A stretch of 17,698 bases of DNA. It comes from Candidatus Omnitrophota bacterium. GTDB taxonomy: Bacteria; Omnitrophota; Gorgyraeia; Gygaellales; Profunditerraquicolaceae. The notes under the pieces are model-generated. The model was not told where the DNA came from. It ran no database searches and worked only from the letters and a program-made list of their open reading frames with translations. A program made the position numbers and the translations under genes. Position 1 is the first letter of the stretch, and every line of letters starts with the position of its first letter. This document shows positions 1 to 6,690 of the stretch, piece by piece. The stretch lies in contig JAGUYA010000041.1 of the NCBI GenBank assembly GCA_020061545.1, positions 1 to 17,698 of the forward strand, read 5' to 3'.

Positions 1-1736
1 AATTCCTTTAAGATAGTTATGTTTTTTTCTTCAAGACGCTCGATTATTTCACAGAGACTCTTTAAATTTTGGGCATACATGCTGCTGAAAGTAACGCTCT
101 CTCCGCATTCGCCTGCCATATCCAAACCGTCATTCCAGTCCGCATCTTCAAGGAGAATATGGTTATGCGGGCCGACATTAAAAAATTGCACTAAATTCTG
201 GACTAAGATATGCTCTAAGATGCTGCCTTTATATGTTTCTTTGGTTTTGGTTTTAAGCTCTTTACCGTTATCGGGTTTCCAGTTTGAGTCTATTTCTTTG
301 CTCCTGCATAATTGATGGTCTCTAAAATAAGTTGCCTCTTCCATTAATATTTTTAAGTCAGCGGTTTGATGGATATATAAATGTGCGGTCAATAAGGGCC
401 AGATACCGTGGTCCATCCAGACGCGGCTGATATTATTGCGGTCAGCCATAAACTCTCCTGGATTTTTACCTATGATGGTCGCATTGGAGCCGTCGATACG
501 CACACCGGCAAAATTATTCATCAATAAAGACCTCGCCTCTTTGGGGTTATTCAATATAAGCGAGAGGCAGTCTTGCCAGAGGTCGCGCCAGCCTTTACCG
601 CCTTTGCCGTAATCAAAATCCGGCAGGAACGAGCAGCCGAATATCTGTCTTAAGACAGGCTGGATATTCACCCACCTAAACCAGTTATCAAAATCACTGT
701 CATTTGTCTTAACCTTAATCGCAGAACTCTTTTTTTGCCAGTATAATTTATTCTCCTCCAGCGACTCTTTTACCTTAGCCCTGGTATTAAATTTTGCAAA
801 TATAGTTTTAATTCTCGATTTATCGTTGGTTATTCCCAGGATAATAATATAAGAAATTGATTGTTTTGGCTTAAGGATATTGGTTTTAAACCTCAAGCCA
901 CCCATAGCTTCTTTGCCCTGGATATTGTTCTTTTTTGGAGGCGGAAGATCCTTGAATACAGACTCCGGCGCTTCTAAATCCGAAGACTCACCGATAAATT
1001 CTTCTTGCGTAGAGTAGATATGTTGGGGTGAGCCTTGTTTTTCATCTGTACCAAAGACAAAATAAGCAGTCAGATTTTTCTTATGGCCGCATTCATCAAA
1101 AAGAAGAGCAGGGGTGACCACTATGCCGAATTTCTCTTTTTCTATGCGTTGCAAAAGAGAAGTTACATGGCGGTGGTCGTGGAGATTGTGGGCTGACCTG
1201 CCAAATATAGGTATAGCTAGAGTAGGAGTAAATTTAATAGGCCTTGAAGAAATATTGGTAATCTCCACCAGCATTAACTCTACAGGGTTATCTGATGCAG
1301 GAATAAAGGAAGTGATTTCTGCTTTTAAGCCGACTTTTTTATTCTGGCGGGTTATTTTTTGCCATAACAGCCCTGCCTCTAAATTAAATTTATCTTCTAA
1401 GCGGTTCGCTTCCTTGGAGACGCCGGTTGCTGACCAGATTTTGGCTGGATTTACCCCGCTCTTCCTTCGGGTAGAATGTAGCGTTGAAGGAAGGGCGGGG
1501 TTTATGTATATCCAGAAGTTACGGCTGGATTTTAAATTACTTAAGGAGATACGCGATACGGGTTCGAGCAAGAAAGAATTAAAGTCCGTCTTTATATCGC
1601 CATGCAAATCCGCAGAAACCGAGGACATGATAGGCGTAGAATTACACAAAGGAAAATAAAGGGTGTTTATGCGGTGGGCGCTATCAGAAGTAAACGTACC
1701 TTTGTCGTCTATAAATTTCCAGAGTTTGTCTTTCAT
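1..1736 (-). CDS. GH94-like glycoside phosphorylase/hydrolase (cellobiose phosphorylase-like), 5' part, truncated by window edge
   Basis: The minus strand is open without a stop from the ATG at 1736 to the left edge (578 codons plus two bases), so the C-terminus is missing. Residues 1-270 look like the N-terminal beta-sandwich of glycoside phosphorylases; the second half is an (alpha/alpha)6-barrel-type catalytic region with WRDLWQD near residue 395 and DADWNDG at about 531-537. In GH94 an Asp of the DWND motif is the catalytic acid; here D533 is the candidate. Family knowledge suggests phosphorolysis of a beta-linked disaccharide or oligosaccharide in the cytoplasm, but the substrate cannot be read from the sequence; GH149 or an untyped relative is possible. 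Residues 79-95 are encoded by a GC-rich palindrome that looks inserted. ATG 1736 has only a weak GAAAG upstream; an in-frame ATG at 1769 lies within a hairpin and is less likely. Confidence 0.62.
   Translation of the reverse strand, partial: MKDKLWKFIDDKGTFTSDSAHRINTLYFPLCNSTPIMSSVSADLHGDIKTDFNSFLLEPVSRISLSNLKSSRNFWIYINPALPSTLHSTRRKSGVNPAKIWSATGVSKEANRLEDKFNLEAGLLWQKITRQNKKVGLKAEITSFIPASDNPVELMLVEITNISSRPIKFTPTLAIPIFGRSAHNLHDHRHVTSLLQRIEKEKFGIVVTPALLFDECGHKKNLTAYFVFGTDEKQGSPQHIYSTQEEFIGESSDLEAPESVFKDLPPPKKNNIQGKEAMGGLRFKTNILKPKQSISYIIILGITNDKSRIKTIFAKFNTRAKVKESLEENKLYWQKKSSAIKVKTNDSDFDNWFRWVNIQPVLRQIFGCSFLPDFDYGKGGKGWRDLWQDCLSLILNNPKEARSLLMNNFAGVRIDGSNATIIGKNPGEFMADRNNISRVWMDHGIWPLLTAHLYIHQTADLKILMEEATYFRDHQLCRSKEIDSNWKPDNGKELKTKTKETYKGSILEHILVQNLVQFFNVGPHNHILLEDADWNDGLDMAGECGESVTFSSMYAQNLKSLCEIIERLEEKNITILKE
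1453..1501. repeat. GC-rich palindrome inside the GH94-like gene
   Basis: Left arm ACCCCGCTCTTCCTTC (1453-1468) and right arm GAAGGAAGGGCGGGGT (1486-1501) form a 16 bp stem with one T/G wobble and a 17 nt loop. It lies in frame in the minus-strand gene and encodes residues 79-95, a Pro/Ser/Arg-rich stretch between two conserved-looking segments. The ends ACCCCGCT and GGCGGGGT, including the wobble position, are shared with the palindrome inside lysS at 7775-7802, so the two look like members of one family. Confidence 0.75.
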
Positions 1737-1744
1737 ATCGGCTT

Positions 1745-1796
1745 TCAATGGTTCGACTACGCTCACCATTGATACTGAGCGAAGTCGAAGTATCAA
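1745..1796. repeat. REP-like pair of hairpins with mutually complementary loops
   Basis: Hairpin 1 has stem TCAATGGT (1745-1752) and ACCATTGA (1765-1772) around the 12 nt loop TCGACTACGCTC. Hairpin 2 has stem TTGATACT (1769-1776) and AGTATCAA (1789-1796) around the 12 nt loop GAGCGAAGTCGA. The hairpins share the four bases TTGA, and the loops are complementary at 11 of 12 positions. The arrangement (two inverted REP cores back to back) resembles BIME/REP elements that are mobilised by RAYT transposases in other bacteria. It lies just upstream of the minus-strand gene start. No RAYT gene is in the window. Confidence 0.7.
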
Positions 1797-1843
1797 TTTA
1801 TCACACCCCAATTGCTTTTGCAAGATTTTTTACTTAATCCTTC

Positions 1844-2036
1844 ATAATCTAATTATTCAGGGGTTTGTTCTAAAAACGCTTGAAATTTTTTGCCGTCTGC
1901 TACGGTTTACTTTGTCGCTTCGGATAGCCTGTATCGGATTAGCGTCCTTGAGCTCCTCGTAAATCCTTGCAGACTTTTGCCAAAAAATTTCTTATGCGTT
2001 TTCGAACTTCACCCCTGAATTATAGATAGATTATAT
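1844..2036. repeat. ~190 bp imperfect inverted repeat (MITE-like or structured RNA)
   Basis: The two halves are reverse complements over nearly the whole length, with small bulges. Matching blocks from outside in are ATAATCT with AGATTAT, TTCAGGGG (1856-1863) with CCCCTGAA (2012-2019), AAAACGC (1873-1879) with GCGTTTT (1996-2002), GAAATTTTTTG (1882-1892) with its complement (1981-1991), GTCTGC (1895-1900) with GCAGAC (1969-1974), and an inner GATA/TATC hairpin near 1929. The centre is constant near 1937. No coding capacity is evident. It could be a non-autonomous mobile element or a rod-shaped RNA; the right end stops 13 nt before the -35 box of the next gene. Confidence 0.72.
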
Positions 2037-2048
2037 TAGGGCTTTTTG

Positions 2049-2076
2049 TTGAAAAATTTTAAATAGATGGTAAAAT
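2049..2076 (+). promoter_or_regulatory. Sigma70-type promoter for the dehydrogenase gene
   Basis: A -35 box TTGAAA (2049-2054) and a -10 box TAAAAT (2071-2076) are separated by 16 nt. The -10 box ends 9 nt before the ATG at 2086, so the expected start of transcription (about 2083) would give a leader of only a few bases. An AGGA at 2077-2080 could act as a ribosome site if transcription starts further upstream. Confidence 0.55.
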
Positions 2077-2085
2077 AGGAATACT

Positions 2086-3114
2086 ATGCGTGTGGCAATG
2101 TATTATAATAACCGCGACATCAGGATACAAGAGTTGCCCAAGCCTAAGATTGGTCCGGGTGAGCTCCTGATACGCGTTGAGGCTTCGGGCATCTGCGGTA
2201 GCGATGTGATGGAGTGGTATCGCCTGGGCAAGACTCCGCTGGTATTGGGCCATGAAATCGCAGGCACGATTGAAGAAGTTGGAGAAGGTATAAAGATTTA
2301 TAAAGAGGGTGAGCGGGTTGCCTGTGCGCACCATGTTCCTTGCGGTAAATGTCATTATTGTTTAGCTGGTCATGAAACAGCCTGCGATACCTTACGCAAG
2401 ACTAATTTTGATCCGGGCGGGTTCTGCGAATATTTGCGCCTGCCTAAGATAAATGTAGATTATGGGGTTTATCCTCTACCGGATTCCCTATCCTTTGAAG
2501 AAGCTACCTTTATTGAACCCCTGGCTTGTGTGATTAGAGGGCAAAGATTAGCAGGTATAAAACCAGGACTTGGTATTTTGGTTGTGGGTAGCGGCATAGC
2601 CGGGCTATTGCATATACATCTGGCCAGGATAATGGGTGCGGGTCGTATTATAGCCACGGACATCTCAGATTATCGCCTCAAACAAGCCAAGAGATTCGGA
2701 GCAGATATAAGTATAAACGCCAAGGAATATTCAGCGGATATGCTACGTAGCTTAAATGGTGGTAGACTTGCGGATTTGGTAATAGTTTCCACTGGCTCGC
2801 TTTCGGCTATTGAGCAGGCACTGGAGTCTGTTGAACGTGGAGGAAGAGTGCTTTTCTTTGCTCCGACGGATAAAGACAGGAAAATTTCCGTCCCTTTCAA
2901 TGAATTATTCTGGCGCACGGAGATAACCCTTACCAGTTCCTATGCAGGAAGCCCATCAGACTATAAAGAGGCCCTGGATTTGATTACTAGCGGAAAGCTG
3001 GATATTTCTAGCATGATTACGCATCGTTTAAGTCTATCCGAGATAGGTCTAGGTTTTAAACTTGTAGCCGAAGCACAGGAATCCATAAAAGTAATTATCT
3101 ATCCACAGAAATAA
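2086..3114 (+). CDS. Zinc-dependent medium-chain alcohol/polyol dehydrogenase
   Basis: A 342-residue cytoplasmic medium-chain dehydrogenase, expected to oxidise a secondary alcohol or polyol (or reduce the ketone) with NAD(P). Catalytic zinc ligands are C37 (in GICGSD) with H56 and E57 (GHE), and a later Glu in FIEPLA. The structural zinc lobe has C85, C88, C91 and C99. The Rossmann motif GSGIAG is followed by a strand ending in TDIS, whose Asp favours NAD over NADP. The length is normal for the sorbitol/threonine dehydrogenase branch. The first ATG is preferred over the one at 2098 because MRVAMYYNNRDIRI fits the usual first beta strand. It sits 13 nt ahead of an LsrF-type aldolase with a strong ribosome site, so the two probably act on the same metabolite. 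The substrate is not recognisable. Confidence 0.85.
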   Translation: MRVAMYYNNRDIRIQELPKPKIGPGELLIRVEASGICGSDVMEWYRLGKTPLVLGHEIAGTIEEVGEGIKIYKEGERVACAHHVPCGKCHYCLAGHETACDTLRKTNFDPGGFCEYLRLPKINVDYGVYPLPDSLSFEEATFIEPLACVIRGQRLAGIKPGLGILVVGSGIAGLLHIHLARIMGAGRIIATDISDYRLKQAKRFGADISINAKEYSADMLRSLNGGRLADLVIVSTGSLSAIEQALESVERGGRVLFFAPTDKDRKISVPFNELFWRTEITLTSSYAGSPSDYKEALDLITSGKLDISSMITHRLSLSEIGLGFKLVAEAQESIKVIIYPQK

Positions 3115-3127
3115 AAAGGAGGAAAAT

Positions 3128-3919
3128 ATGGACTGGGGAATGAAGAATAGGATACAGCGTATATTTAAGGAAGACGGCAAGACTGTGATGCTCGCAGTGG
3201 ACCACGGCTATTTCCTGGGTCCGGTAAGCAGATTAGAAGAGCCGCGTAAAACTATCGAGCCGCTTATTCCTTATGCAGATTCGCTGATGGTTACCAGGGG
3301 CATGCTCCGTAATTGCATCGATGCTAAATACAATATCCCCATAGTGCTTAGGGTATCGGGCGGCAATAGTATTGTCGGTAAAGATTTATCAAATGAAAGT
3401 ATTACGGTTGCTTTTGAAGATGCCATAAGACTAAACGTCGCTGCCGTAGCTTTATCGATTTATGTAGGTACTGACTATGAAAACCAGACTTTAACGAATT
3501 TAGCTAAGCTTATCGACGAAGGCCAGAAATACGGCATTCCCGTATTAGCAGTTACCGCCGTGGGCAAAGAATTAGAAAAGCGCGATGCTAAGTATCTTTC
3601 CTTGTCCTGCCGCATTGCCGCAGAATTAGGCGCACAAATCATAAAGACATACTATTGCGAGGATTTTGAAAAGGTAGTCAAGTCCTGCCTCGTCCCCATA
3701 GTTATTGCTGGGGGGCCTAAATTAAAAAATGAGTTCGATGCCCTAAAGATGGCTTATGAGGCAGTGGCGCAGGGCGCAAAAGGTGTGGATATGGGCAGAA
3801 ACATCTGGCAGTCACAGTGGCCGGTGGCGATGATTTCTGCCATCCGCAGTATCGTCCATGAGAAAGCATCCCTGGAAAAGGTGTACAGCTTATTCAAGAG
3901 CTTAAAAGATAAAGCGTAA
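3128..3919 (+). CDS. LsrF/DhnA-type class I aldolase or thiolase
   Basis: A 263-residue TIM-barrel protein that reads closely like E. coli LsrF (3-hydroxy-5-phosphonooxypentane-2,4-dione thiolase, last step of autoinducer-2 breakdown). Shared landmarks are the start DWGM, the strand VMLAVDHGYF, TRGML, VLRVSGGNS, the Schiff-base lysine in QIIKTYY (K173), the phosphate-binding VIAGG, and GVDMGRNIWQS. The N-terminal extension of about 30 residues in E. coli LsrF is absent, but GGAGG upstream of ATG 3128 and the conserved DWGM support this start. No other lsr gene is nearby, so an AI-2 role is doubtful; a related C-C bond cleavage or transfer on a phosphorylated sugar is equally possible. It probably shares a transcript with the preceding zinc dehydrogenase. 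Confidence 0.82.
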   Translation: MDWGMKNRIQRIFKEDGKTVMLAVDHGYFLGPVSRLEEPRKTIEPLIPYADSLMVTRGMLRNCIDAKYNIPIVLRVSGGNSIVGKDLSNESITVAFEDAIRLNVAAVALSIYVGTDYENQTLTNLAKLIDEGQKYGIPVLAVTAVGKELEKRDAKYLSLSCRIAAELGAQIIKTYYCEDFEKVVKSCLVPIVIAGGPKLKNEFDALKMAYEAVAQGAKGVDMGRNIWQSQWPVAMISAIRSIVHEKASLEKVYSLFKSLKDKA

Positions 3920-3924
3920 GACCT

Positions 3925-5118
3925 ATGAATACAAAAAAAATTATTTTATTCTCGCTTCTTGCATGTTTGTTATTTTCTGGCTGCCTGCGCACTCAAGTAC
4001 GCACCATAAAAGAACGCAGCGTTAACAATAAACACAAATTACTGGTCTTTCATTCTATTAATTGTCAGGAATGCATCAAAGTAAAGAATACAATAATGCC
4101 CCAGATACAAAGAGAATTTCAGGATAAGATTCAGATAGAGTATAGGGATACGGCGGTCGAAGAAAATTATAAATTGCTTTTGAGTCTCAAAGAAAAATAC
4201 AACAATAAAATAGAATTAGTTTTACCTGTGTTTTATTTTGAGGGACAGTTGTTGAATGCCAAAGCAGAGGTTAAAAATAATCTCAGGCGCATGATTGCCC
4301 AGTCATTAAGTAAACCCCCCACACAACAGGAGTTACCGGCAATAGATTTACTTGAACATTTCAAGAGCTTTAAGATTTTTGGGATTATTGCCGCAGGGCT
4401 GGGAGACGGAGTCAACCCCTGTGCCTTTACGGTGATAGTGTTTTTTATTTCTTATTTAGCCCTTCAGGGCTACAGAAAAAAAGAACTGACTGCTATAGGA
4501 TTTTCTTTTATTCTGGCTGTATTTCTTACCTATCTTTTAATCGGCTTCGGACTATTTAATATTATCTATAGCCTAGATAAATTTTTGCTGGTAAGAAAAG
4601 TATTCAATATTTCTATAGGGATATTTAGCCTTACCTTAGGGGTATTGTCTTATTACGATTTAGTAACATTTAAAAAAACCAAAGACAGCAAAGGTTTAAT
4701 TTTACAGTTGCCCGAAACAGTCAAAAAACGCATACATGCCATAATCGGGTGGCATTACAGAAAGCCTAAGGGACAAGAGGGACGGGTTTCCAAGCCACAC
4801 ATTTTTAGATTAATTATCAGTGCCCTGGTAACCGGTTTCTTGGTTTCTTTTTTAGAGTTAGTCTGCACAGGTCAGCTTTACCTGCCCACGATAAAATTTG
4901 CCTTGAAGACAACGCCGCTGAAATTACAGGCCTTGGGGTATCTTTTGCTTTACAATCTGATGTTTATTATGCCTTTATTGATAATATTTATCTTGGCTTT
5001 ATTGGGCGTAACCTCGGAACAATTCTCCAAAATGCTCAAAAAGCACATAGTTAGCCTGAAAGCCTTAATGACGATTCTGTTTTTTAGTTTAGGTATAGTC
5101 TTAATCTGGAGACCATAA
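3925..5118 (+). CDS. Lipoprotein with thioredoxin-like domain fused to a DsbD/CcdA-like membrane domain
   Basis: The 397-residue protein starts with a hydrophobic segment and a lipobox-like LLFSGC ending at C20, so it may be a lipoprotein or may keep the segment as an anchor. Residues 35-130 form a thioredoxin-like domain with C47-Q-E-C50 and a strand-turn PVFYF resembling the usual cis-Pro region. From residue 150 onward several membrane helices follow, with GDGVNPCAF (C166) and LELVCTGQ (C314), the paired cysteines typical of the DsbD/CcdA electron-carrying membrane domain. It probably passes reducing equivalents from the cytoplasm to the periplasm. The order, thioredoxin domain first and membrane domain second, is the reverse of DsbD's gamma domain placement. 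No clear ribosome site precedes the ATG. Its stop overlaps the start of the next gene by one base. Confidence 0.78.
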   Translation: MNTKKIILFSLLACLLFSGCLRTQVRTIKERSVNNKHKLLVFHSINCQECIKVKNTIMPQIQREFQDKIQIEYRDTAVEENYKLLLSLKEKYNNKIELVLPVFYFEGQLLNAKAEVKNNLRRMIAQSLSKPPTQQELPAIDLLEHFKSFKIFGIIAAGLGDGVNPCAFTVIVFFISYLALQGYRKKELTAIGFSFILAVFLTYLLIGFGLFNIIYSLDKFLLVRKVFNISIGIFSLTLGVLSYYDLVTFKKTKDSKGLILQLPETVKKRIHAIIGWHYRKPKGQEGRVSKPHIFRLIISALVTGFLVSFLELVCTGQLYLPTIKFALKTTPLKLQALGYLLLYNLMFIMPLLIIFILALLGVTSEQFSKMLKKHIVSLKALMTILFFSLGIVLIWRP

Positions 5119-5489
5119 TGATAAGAATATTTCTAATTTTACTCTGTCTATCTTTTTCTTTGCTGGGTTGTTATGCCCAAATTACCGACCCCTATTCCTG
5201 GGACTTTGGGAAGAGGCAAGAAGGAGAGGTCTTAAAGCATGACTTTGTCTTAAAGAATGAATCCAAAGCAACTCTGACCATAAAGGATATAAATACCTCT
5301 TGTGGATGTACTATTTCTACAGTAGAAAAGAAAGTTCTTTTACCCGGAAAGAGTACATTAATAGAAGTTCAGTTTAATACTAAAGGTTATTCTGGGCTTG
5401 TGCAACAGTATATCTATGTGCATACTGATAGCCTTGACAATCCAGTATTAAGGTTTATAATTAAGGCCGAAATAATCAAGTCAAAATAG
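5118..5489 (+). CDS. DUF1573-domain lipoprotein
   Basis: A 123-residue exported protein with a signal sequence and a lipobox-like SLLGC ending at C18. The rest is one DUF1573 domain, an immunoglobulin-like beta-sandwich, recognised from WDFGKRQEGEVLKHDF, the cysteine pair in NTSCGCT (C62, C64) and the closing PGKSTLIEVQF and VHTDS strands. The function of DUF1573 is not established. Start/stop overlap with the upstream thioredoxin-DsbD-like gene (TAATG) implies translational coupling. The Cys-Gly-Cys pair makes it a plausible redox client or partner of that protein, which is inference. Confidence 0.8.
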   Translation: MIRIFLILLCLSFSLLGCYAQITDPYSWDFGKRQEGEVLKHDFVLKNESKATLTIKDINTSCGCTISTVEKKVLLPGKSTLIEVQFNTKGYSGLVQQYIYVHTDSLDNPVLRFIIKAEIIKSK

Positions 5490-5499
5490 GAGGAATAAA

Positions 5500-6459
5500 A
5501 TGTGGACTTTAAAACTGAGGATGTGGTTATTATTGGTAATTCTGTTTGGTATAGTTTATGCAGTAATATCCTGGATAAGTTATGCTGCGGGGATAACTAA
5601 TTTCTATTTTTATCTTGTGCTTTCTTTAGTGATGATGTTTATTCAGTATATGATTGGGCCAAAGATTGTGGAATGGACGATGCGCGTAAGATATATTAAG
5701 AGAGAAGAGAACCCGCGTTTATATCAAATGGTAGAAGATTTAGCCCGGAAAGCAGAGATCCCTGTGCCTAAAATAGGCATAGCCCAGATTAACCTGCCCA
5801 ATGCCTTTGCCTTTGGCCGTAGCATAAAAGACAGCCGCGTCTGTGTTACCGAAGGTATTTTAAGATTATTGAATGAGGATGAACTAAAGGCAGTGTTGGG
5901 CCATGAATTAAGTCATCTGAAGAACCGCGATGTTTTAACCATTACCCTGCTTTCGGTTATCCCCATGGTTATGTATCGTATTGCCTGGCAATTTCTATTC
6001 TTCGGTAGAAGGCGCGACGAAAGAGGAGGCAATGCCGCGTTAATAGGATTAGTTGCCTTTATATTTTATTTTATCACCAATCTCTTAGTGCTTTATGCTT
6101 CCCGGATACGCGAATATTTTGCGGATAAAGGCTCTGTGTTGTTAGGCAATCAACCATCGAGTCTTGCCTCTAGCCTCTATAAACTCGTCTATGGGTCTGC
6201 GCGTATGGATAAGGAATCTTTAAAAGAGGTAGAAGGATTAAAGGCCTTTTTTGTCAACGACCCTTCGCAGGCCTTAAATGAGATTAGAGAATTAAGACAG
6301 CTGGATTCAGATAAGAGCGGTACGATTGATAGAGTTGAATTAGAGCAATTAAGGAATAAAAAGATAAATTTGAGTTTCGGGGATAAACTCTTAGAAGCCT
6401 TAAGCACCCACCCCAATATGCTCAAACGCATAAAACAACTCTCTGAATATAAAGCTTAG
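5500..6459 (+). CDS. htpX: HtpX-like M48 membrane metalloprotease with an EF-hand loop
   Basis: A 319-residue integral membrane protease expected to degrade damaged membrane proteins. Two N-terminal membrane segments (about 9-31 and 36-56) are followed by NAFAFG, the zinc motif HELSH (H135, E136, H139), two further membrane stretches, and the third zinc ligand in REYFAD (E205). The start has AGGAGG 7 nt upstream, overlapping the previous stop. The protein is about 30 residues longer than typical HtpX. The extra part near residues 262-292 contains DSDKSGTIDRVE (269-280), which fits the 12-residue EF-hand calcium loop at positions 1, 3, 5, 6, 8, 9 and 12, just before the conserved C-terminal STHP. 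Calcium control of the protease is a hypothesis. Confidence 0.87.
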   Translation: MWTLKLRMWLLLVILFGIVYAVISWISYAAGITNFYFYLVLSLVMMFIQYMIGPKIVEWTMRVRYIKREENPRLYQMVEDLARKAEIPVPKIGIAQINLPNAFAFGRSIKDSRVCVTEGILRLLNEDELKAVLGHELSHLKNRDVLTITLLSVIPMVMYRIAWQFLFFGRRRDERGGNAALIGLVAFIFYFITNLLVLYASRIREYFADKGSVLLGNQPSSLASSLYKLVYGSARMDKESLKEVEGLKAFFVNDPSQALNEIRELRQLDSDKSGTIDRVELEQLRNKKINLSFGDKLLEALSTHPNMLKRIKQLSEYKA

Positions 6460-6515
6460 TAAGACCACAGTAATTCAGATTTCTTTCTTGTACTTCTAGG
6501 CCCCGCTCTCAATTA

Positions 6516-6635
6516 TGTAAAATTCATAGATATACGTATTTAGCGGGTGGCTGGGGTGTTTTCGAAGCGCGTAATGCGCGAGAAAATACCCCAGACAGGA
6601 CCCGCTAAACAGTTAGAACATCTCTGGATTTTACA
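6516..6635. repeat. 120 bp nested imperfect palindrome upstream of lysS
   Basis: Three nested arm pairs share a centre near 6574. The outer pair is TGTAAAATTCATAGAT (6516-6531) with ATCTCTGGATTTTACA (6620-6635), two mismatches. The middle pair is TTTAGCGGGT (6539-6548) with ACCCGCTAAA (6600-6609), perfect. The inner pair is CTGGGGTGTTTTC (6551-6563) with GAAAATACCCCAG (6582-6594), one mismatch, capped by a GCGC-rich tip. No T-run follows, so it is not a standard intrinsic terminator for htpX, though it could still stop or protect the transcript end. It could equally be a dispersed non-autonomous element. The rest of the 231 nt gap holds no gene. Confidence 0.75.
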
Positions 6636-6652
6636 TTCTTACCATTTTCTAA

Positions 6653-6681
6653 TTGACATAATTTAAATTATCTTATATAAT
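6653..6681 (+). promoter_or_regulatory. Consensus sigma70 promoter for lysS and the downstream run
   Basis: TTGACA (6653-6658) and TATAAT (6676-6681) are exact consensus boxes with the optimal 17 nt spacing. The -10 box ends 9 nt before the lysS ATG, so transcription should start at about 6688, leaving two or three leader bases. No Shine-Dalgarno sequence lies before the ATG, which agrees with a leaderless message. The promoter lies 17 nt after the end of the large palindrome. Confidence 0.8.
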
Positions 6682-6690
6682 TATAAAACT

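Larger units (their letters stand above)
1737..2085. other. Divergent intergenic region made mostly of foldback DNA
   Basis: This 349 nt gap separates the minus-strand phosphorylase-like gene from the plus-strand dehydrogenase. It holds a REP-like double hairpin (1745-1796), an AT-rich spacer (1797-1843), a ~190 bp imperfect inverted repeat (1844-2036) and a sigma70-like promoter for the plus-strand gene (2049-2076). Plus-strand reading frames across it have no recognisable product and cut across the inverted arms, so they are treated as non-coding. A minus-strand TTGCAA followed 17 nt later by TAAATT near 1805-1830 could be a weak promoter for the phosphorylase gene, but it is not convincing. 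Confidence 0.7.

Noticed and set aside
1114..1962. Plus-strand reading frames of 181 and 99 codons
   Set aside because: They lie opposite the phosphorylase-like gene and across the inverted repeats, show no family motif, and the minus strand has a far better coding signal (DWND motif, continuous similarity).
2059..2355. Minus-strand 98-codon frame overlapping the dehydrogenase start
   Set aside because: It is antisense to conserved MDR residues and has no recognisable motif.
6499..6515. Third member of the ACCCCGCT palindrome family (CCCCGCTC at 6501)
   Set aside because: Only a left-arm-like octamer is present; no GGCGGGGT partner lies nearby.
6516..6635. Intrinsic terminator for htpX
   Set aside because: The stem is long and GC-rich inside, but no T-run follows the descending arm; kept as a palindrome of unknown role.
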